Shown one piece after another: positions 31,115 to 33,307 of a stretch of DNA of 33,307 nt (positions are counted from its first letter, which is position 1; every line of letters starts with the position of its first letter). Made by a program: the position numbers and the translations under genes. Source of the DNA: Chloroflexota bacterium. GTDB lineage: Bacteria; Chloroflexota; Limnocylindria; Limnocylindrales; CSP1-4. The notes under the pieces are model-generated. The model saw only the letters and a list, made by a program, of their open reading frames with translations. It was not told the origin of the DNA and did no database searches. Location of the stretch: positions 1 to 33,307 of the forward strand of contig JADMIG010000026.1 in assembly GCA_015478725.1 (NCBI GenBank), read 5' to 3'.

Positions 31115-33307
31115 ATGTTCAGGATCGCGGCCATCCTCGCATTCGTCCTGCTCCTCGCGGCGGCGATCCCGAGCGCGGTTGCTGCAGATGCGCCGGCGCT
31201 GACGGGTGCCACGGTGATCCAGTCGACGAAGAATGACGTCTCCTCACCGCTCGGGTCATTCAGTAACAAAGACCAGGGCAACGTCAGGAAGGAGCAAGAG
31301 CGGCAGCAGCGCAGCCTGCCGCAGATCGCGACCAGCGCTGCCGACACCGCGGTGCAGTCCAGCGCGCTGGGTGCCGCCGCGCCGGCGGCCTCCTCGTCAT
31401 TCGAGGGCATCGGCGGCGGGCTTCCCGGCTTCACGGTGCAGTACGCGCCGCCCGACACGAACGGCGCCGTCGGCCCCAACGACTTCGTGCAGACGGTGAA
31501 CGTCTCCTTCGCGGTCTTCAGCAAGACCGGCAGCGTGCGCTACGGTCCGGTCGCGATCAACACGCTCTTCACCGGCTTCGGTGGGCTCTGCGAGACGGAC
31601 AACGACGGTGACCCGACGGTGGTGTACGACCAGCTCGCCAATCGCTGGGTCATCACCCAGTTCGCCGTGAGCGGCGCGGACGGCACGTCCGTGCCGTACC
31701 TCGAGTGCGTCGCGATCTCGACGAGCGGCGACCCCACCGGCACGTACTATCGCTACTCGTTTCCCCTCAGCCGCTTCCCGGACTACCCGAAGCTCGGCGT
31801 GTGGCCGGACGCGTACTACATGTCGACGAATGACTTCAACGGGAACACGTTCGCCGGCGCGACGACCTGGGCCTTCGACCGGGCAAAGATGCTCGCCGGC
31901 CAGCCGGCGACTGCGCAGACCTTCCACCTCTCGACCGCATACGGTGGACTCCTGCCGTCGTCGCTCGACGGGAAGACCCAGCCACCGGCAGGCTCGCCGA
32001 ATTACTTCGTGTCGCTCGGCACATCCACGAGCCTCTACCTCTGGAAATTCCACGCCGACTTCGCGAACGCGGCAAACTCGACGCTTGTCGGCCCGAGCTC
32101 GATCGCGGTGGCCGGCTACACGGAGCTCTGCGGCGGGGTCCCCTGCATCCGGCAGGCCGGGACCGCCCAGAAGCTCGACTCGCTCGGGGACCGTCTCATG
32201 TACCGGCTCGCCTACCGCAACTTCGGCGACCACGAGTCACTCGTCGTGACCCACAGCGTGGCTCCAGGTGCCGGCGGTGGCGGCGTGCGCTGGTACGAGA
32301 TCCGCAACCCCGGCGGTACGCCGGTGGTCTACCAGCAGAGCACGTACGCACCCGACACGCAGTACCGCTGGATGGCCAGTGCGGCGATGGATCGCTCCGG
32401 CGACATCGGCATCGGCTACAGCCTGTCCAGCGCGTCCATCAACCCCGCGATCGCCTACAGCGGGCGTCTCGCCGGTGACCCGCTGAACACGCTCCAGGCG
32501 GAGACGATCCTGATCAGCGGGACGGGATCGCAAACTTCGACCCTGAACCGCTGGGGCGACTACAGCTCGATGGTCGTGGACCCGGTGGATGACTGCACCT
32601 TCTGGTTCACGACCGAGTACCTGACCACGAACGGCACGTTCAACTGGAACACGCGCATCGGCACGTTCAAGTTCCCGTCGTGCGTCCCGCTGGCAGCACC
32701 CGCCATCACGAGCGCGACCAGCGCGACCTTCACGGTTGGCAGTGCGGGCACGTTCACCGTCACCACGACCGGTGTCCCCACACCCACGATCACCGAGTCC
32801 GGCGCGCTGCCGAGCGGCGTGACGCTCACTGACAACGGGAACGGCACGGCCACCCTCGCGGGCACGCCTGGCCCGGCCACCGGTGGGACCTACCCGATCG
32901 CCATCAGCGCCGCCAACGGGGTCCTCCCGAACGCGTCTCAGAGCTTCACGCTGACGGTCACGACGCCCTCGTTCACCCTGTCGGGCACTGTCAGCACCAC
33001 GAGCGCCGCCCCGATCTCGGGTGCCACCGTGTCGGCCTGGAACGCGACGACCGGCGCCTGGACGAACGCCGGCGTGACGGACGCGAGCGGCCTGTACAGC
33101 TTCACCCTGCCGCAGGGCTCCTACAAGCTGTACATCGAGCCCGTGTCCGGACCCTACGCCGCCCAATGGTTCGGCGGCACGAGCCTGGCGACGGCAACGC
33201 CCGTCACCCTCGGTGCTGCCAACCTGACCCAGAACCTCACCGTGTACGGCAGGTTCACCCTGTCGGGCACTGTCAGCACCACGAGCGCCGCCCCGATCTC
33301 GGGTGCC
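31115..33307 (+). CDS. Secreted repeat protein with Ig-like domains (3' end outside window)
   Basis: At least 731 residues, open at the window edge. Residues 1-23 form a Sec signal peptide (MFRIAAILAFVLLLAAA, cleavage near AVA-ADA). The main N-terminal region (about 105-530) contains PPDTNGAVGPNDFVQTVN, GDPTVVYDQLANRW and YPKLGVWPDAYYMS, a pattern of extracellular proteins probably forming a beta-propeller; function is unknown. About 530-615 is a putative-Ig-like (He_PIG type) domain. From about 619 a carboxypeptidase-regulatory-like beta-sandwich begins (FTLSGTVSTTSAAPISGA), and a second copy begins at about 714, with 55 bp identical to the first where visible. No catalytic motif is seen. 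The start is fixed by AAGGAG and the signal peptide. Confidence 0.85.
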   Translation, partial: MFRIAAILAFVLLLAAAIPSAVAADAPALTGATVIQSTKNDVSSPLGSFSNKDQGNVRKEQERQQRSLPQIATSAADTAVQSSALGAAAPAASSSFEGIGGGLPGFTVQYAPPDTNGAVGPNDFVQTVNVSFAVFSKTGSVRYGPVAINTLFTGFGGLCETDNDGDPTVVYDQLANRWVITQFAVSGADGTSVPYLECVAISTSGDPTGTYYRYSFPLSRFPDYPKLGVWPDAYYMSTNDFNGNTFAGATTWAFDRAKMLAGQPATAQTFHLSTAYGGLLPSSLDGKTQPPAGSPNYFVSLGTSTSLYLWKFHADFANAANSTLVGPSSIAVAGYTELCGGVPCIRQAGTAQKLDSLGDRLMYRLAYRNFGDHESLVVTHSVAPGAGGGGVRWYEIRNPGGTPVVYQQSTYAPDTQYRWMASAAMDRSGDIGIGYSLSSASINPAIAYSGRLAGDPLNTLQAETILISGTGSQTSTLNRWGDYSSMVVDPVDDCTFWFTTEYLTTNGTFNWNTRIGTFKFPSCVPLAAPAITSATSATFTVGSAGTFTVTTTGVPTPTITESGALPSGVTLTDNGNGTATLAGTPGPATGGTYPIAISAANGVLPNASQSFTLTVTTPSFTLSGTVSTTSAAPISGATVSAWNATTGAWTNAGVTDASGLYSFTLPQGSYKLYIEPVSGPYAAQWFGGTSLATATPVTLGAANLTQNLTVYGRFTLSGTVSTTSAAPISGA
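32971..33307 (+). repeat. 282-bp in-frame repeat, second copy cut by window end
   Basis: 32971-33025 and 33253-33307 are identical over all 55 visible bases. The period of 282 bp corresponds to 94 residues, one regulatory-like beta-sandwich domain per unit. More units are likely beyond the window. Confidence 0.85.

Overview
The window is high-GC bacterial chromosomal DNA, densely coded on both strands. The gene content and style suggest an uncultured Chloroflexota lineage of the Limnocylindria/Ellin6529 kind: cyanophycin genes in a non-cyanobacterium, a Tat-type signal, many GTG/TTG starts, and TANNNT boxes placed directly in front of start codons. This assignment is an impression; no composition or homology search was run, and an actinobacterial origin is not excluded.

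Layout. 1-311 is non-coding with short tandem repeats. 312-4975 (minus) holds a BioD/CobB-like ATPase with a DRTGG-type tail, an unrecognised protein, an exported protein resembling the N,N-dimethylformamidase large subunit whose start codon is missing, and glutamate dehydrogenase behind a structured leader. 5185-7458 (minus) holds DegV and an MFS transporter. 7569-10639 (plus) holds a gamma-glutamyltransferase-family enzyme, a small Cys-rich protein with a hairpin leader, and the AzlC/AzlD branched-chain amino acid exporter.

10660-17624 is a cyanophycin locus. CphB (cyanophycinase) and CphA (cyanophycin synthetase) form a minus-strand operon. Convergent to it is a CphA-like protein that keeps only a degenerate N-domain and the Mur-ligase half, with no ATP-grasp domain. 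That gene is divergent from an M20 peptidase. Together they suggest synthesis, trimming and degradation of a cyanophycin-like storage polymer, with GDH, GGT and AzlCD as a nitrogen-metabolism neighbourhood (inference).

17625-18274 is a GC-rich repeat region. 18275-21509 carries a GT87-like membrane glycosyltransferase, a class II glutamine amidotransferase and an exopolysaccharide polyprenyl glycosylphosphotransferase. 21514-27194 carries MetH and a fused homocysteine methyltransferase/methylenetetrahydrofolate reductase, which together form the methionine/one-carbon cycle.

27195-31000 is an accessory island. It holds three consecutive toxin-antitoxin modules: AbrB plus a RelE-like toxin, MbcA/ParS-like plus RES, and an HTH protein plus PIN. 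The first is bracketed by two 206-bp direct repeats. From 31115 to the window end runs an incomplete secreted protein with Ig-like domains and the start of a 94-residue repeat array.

At least nine genes show a TANNNT-like -10 box only 6-10 nt before the start codon, which indicates widespread leaderless transcripts.
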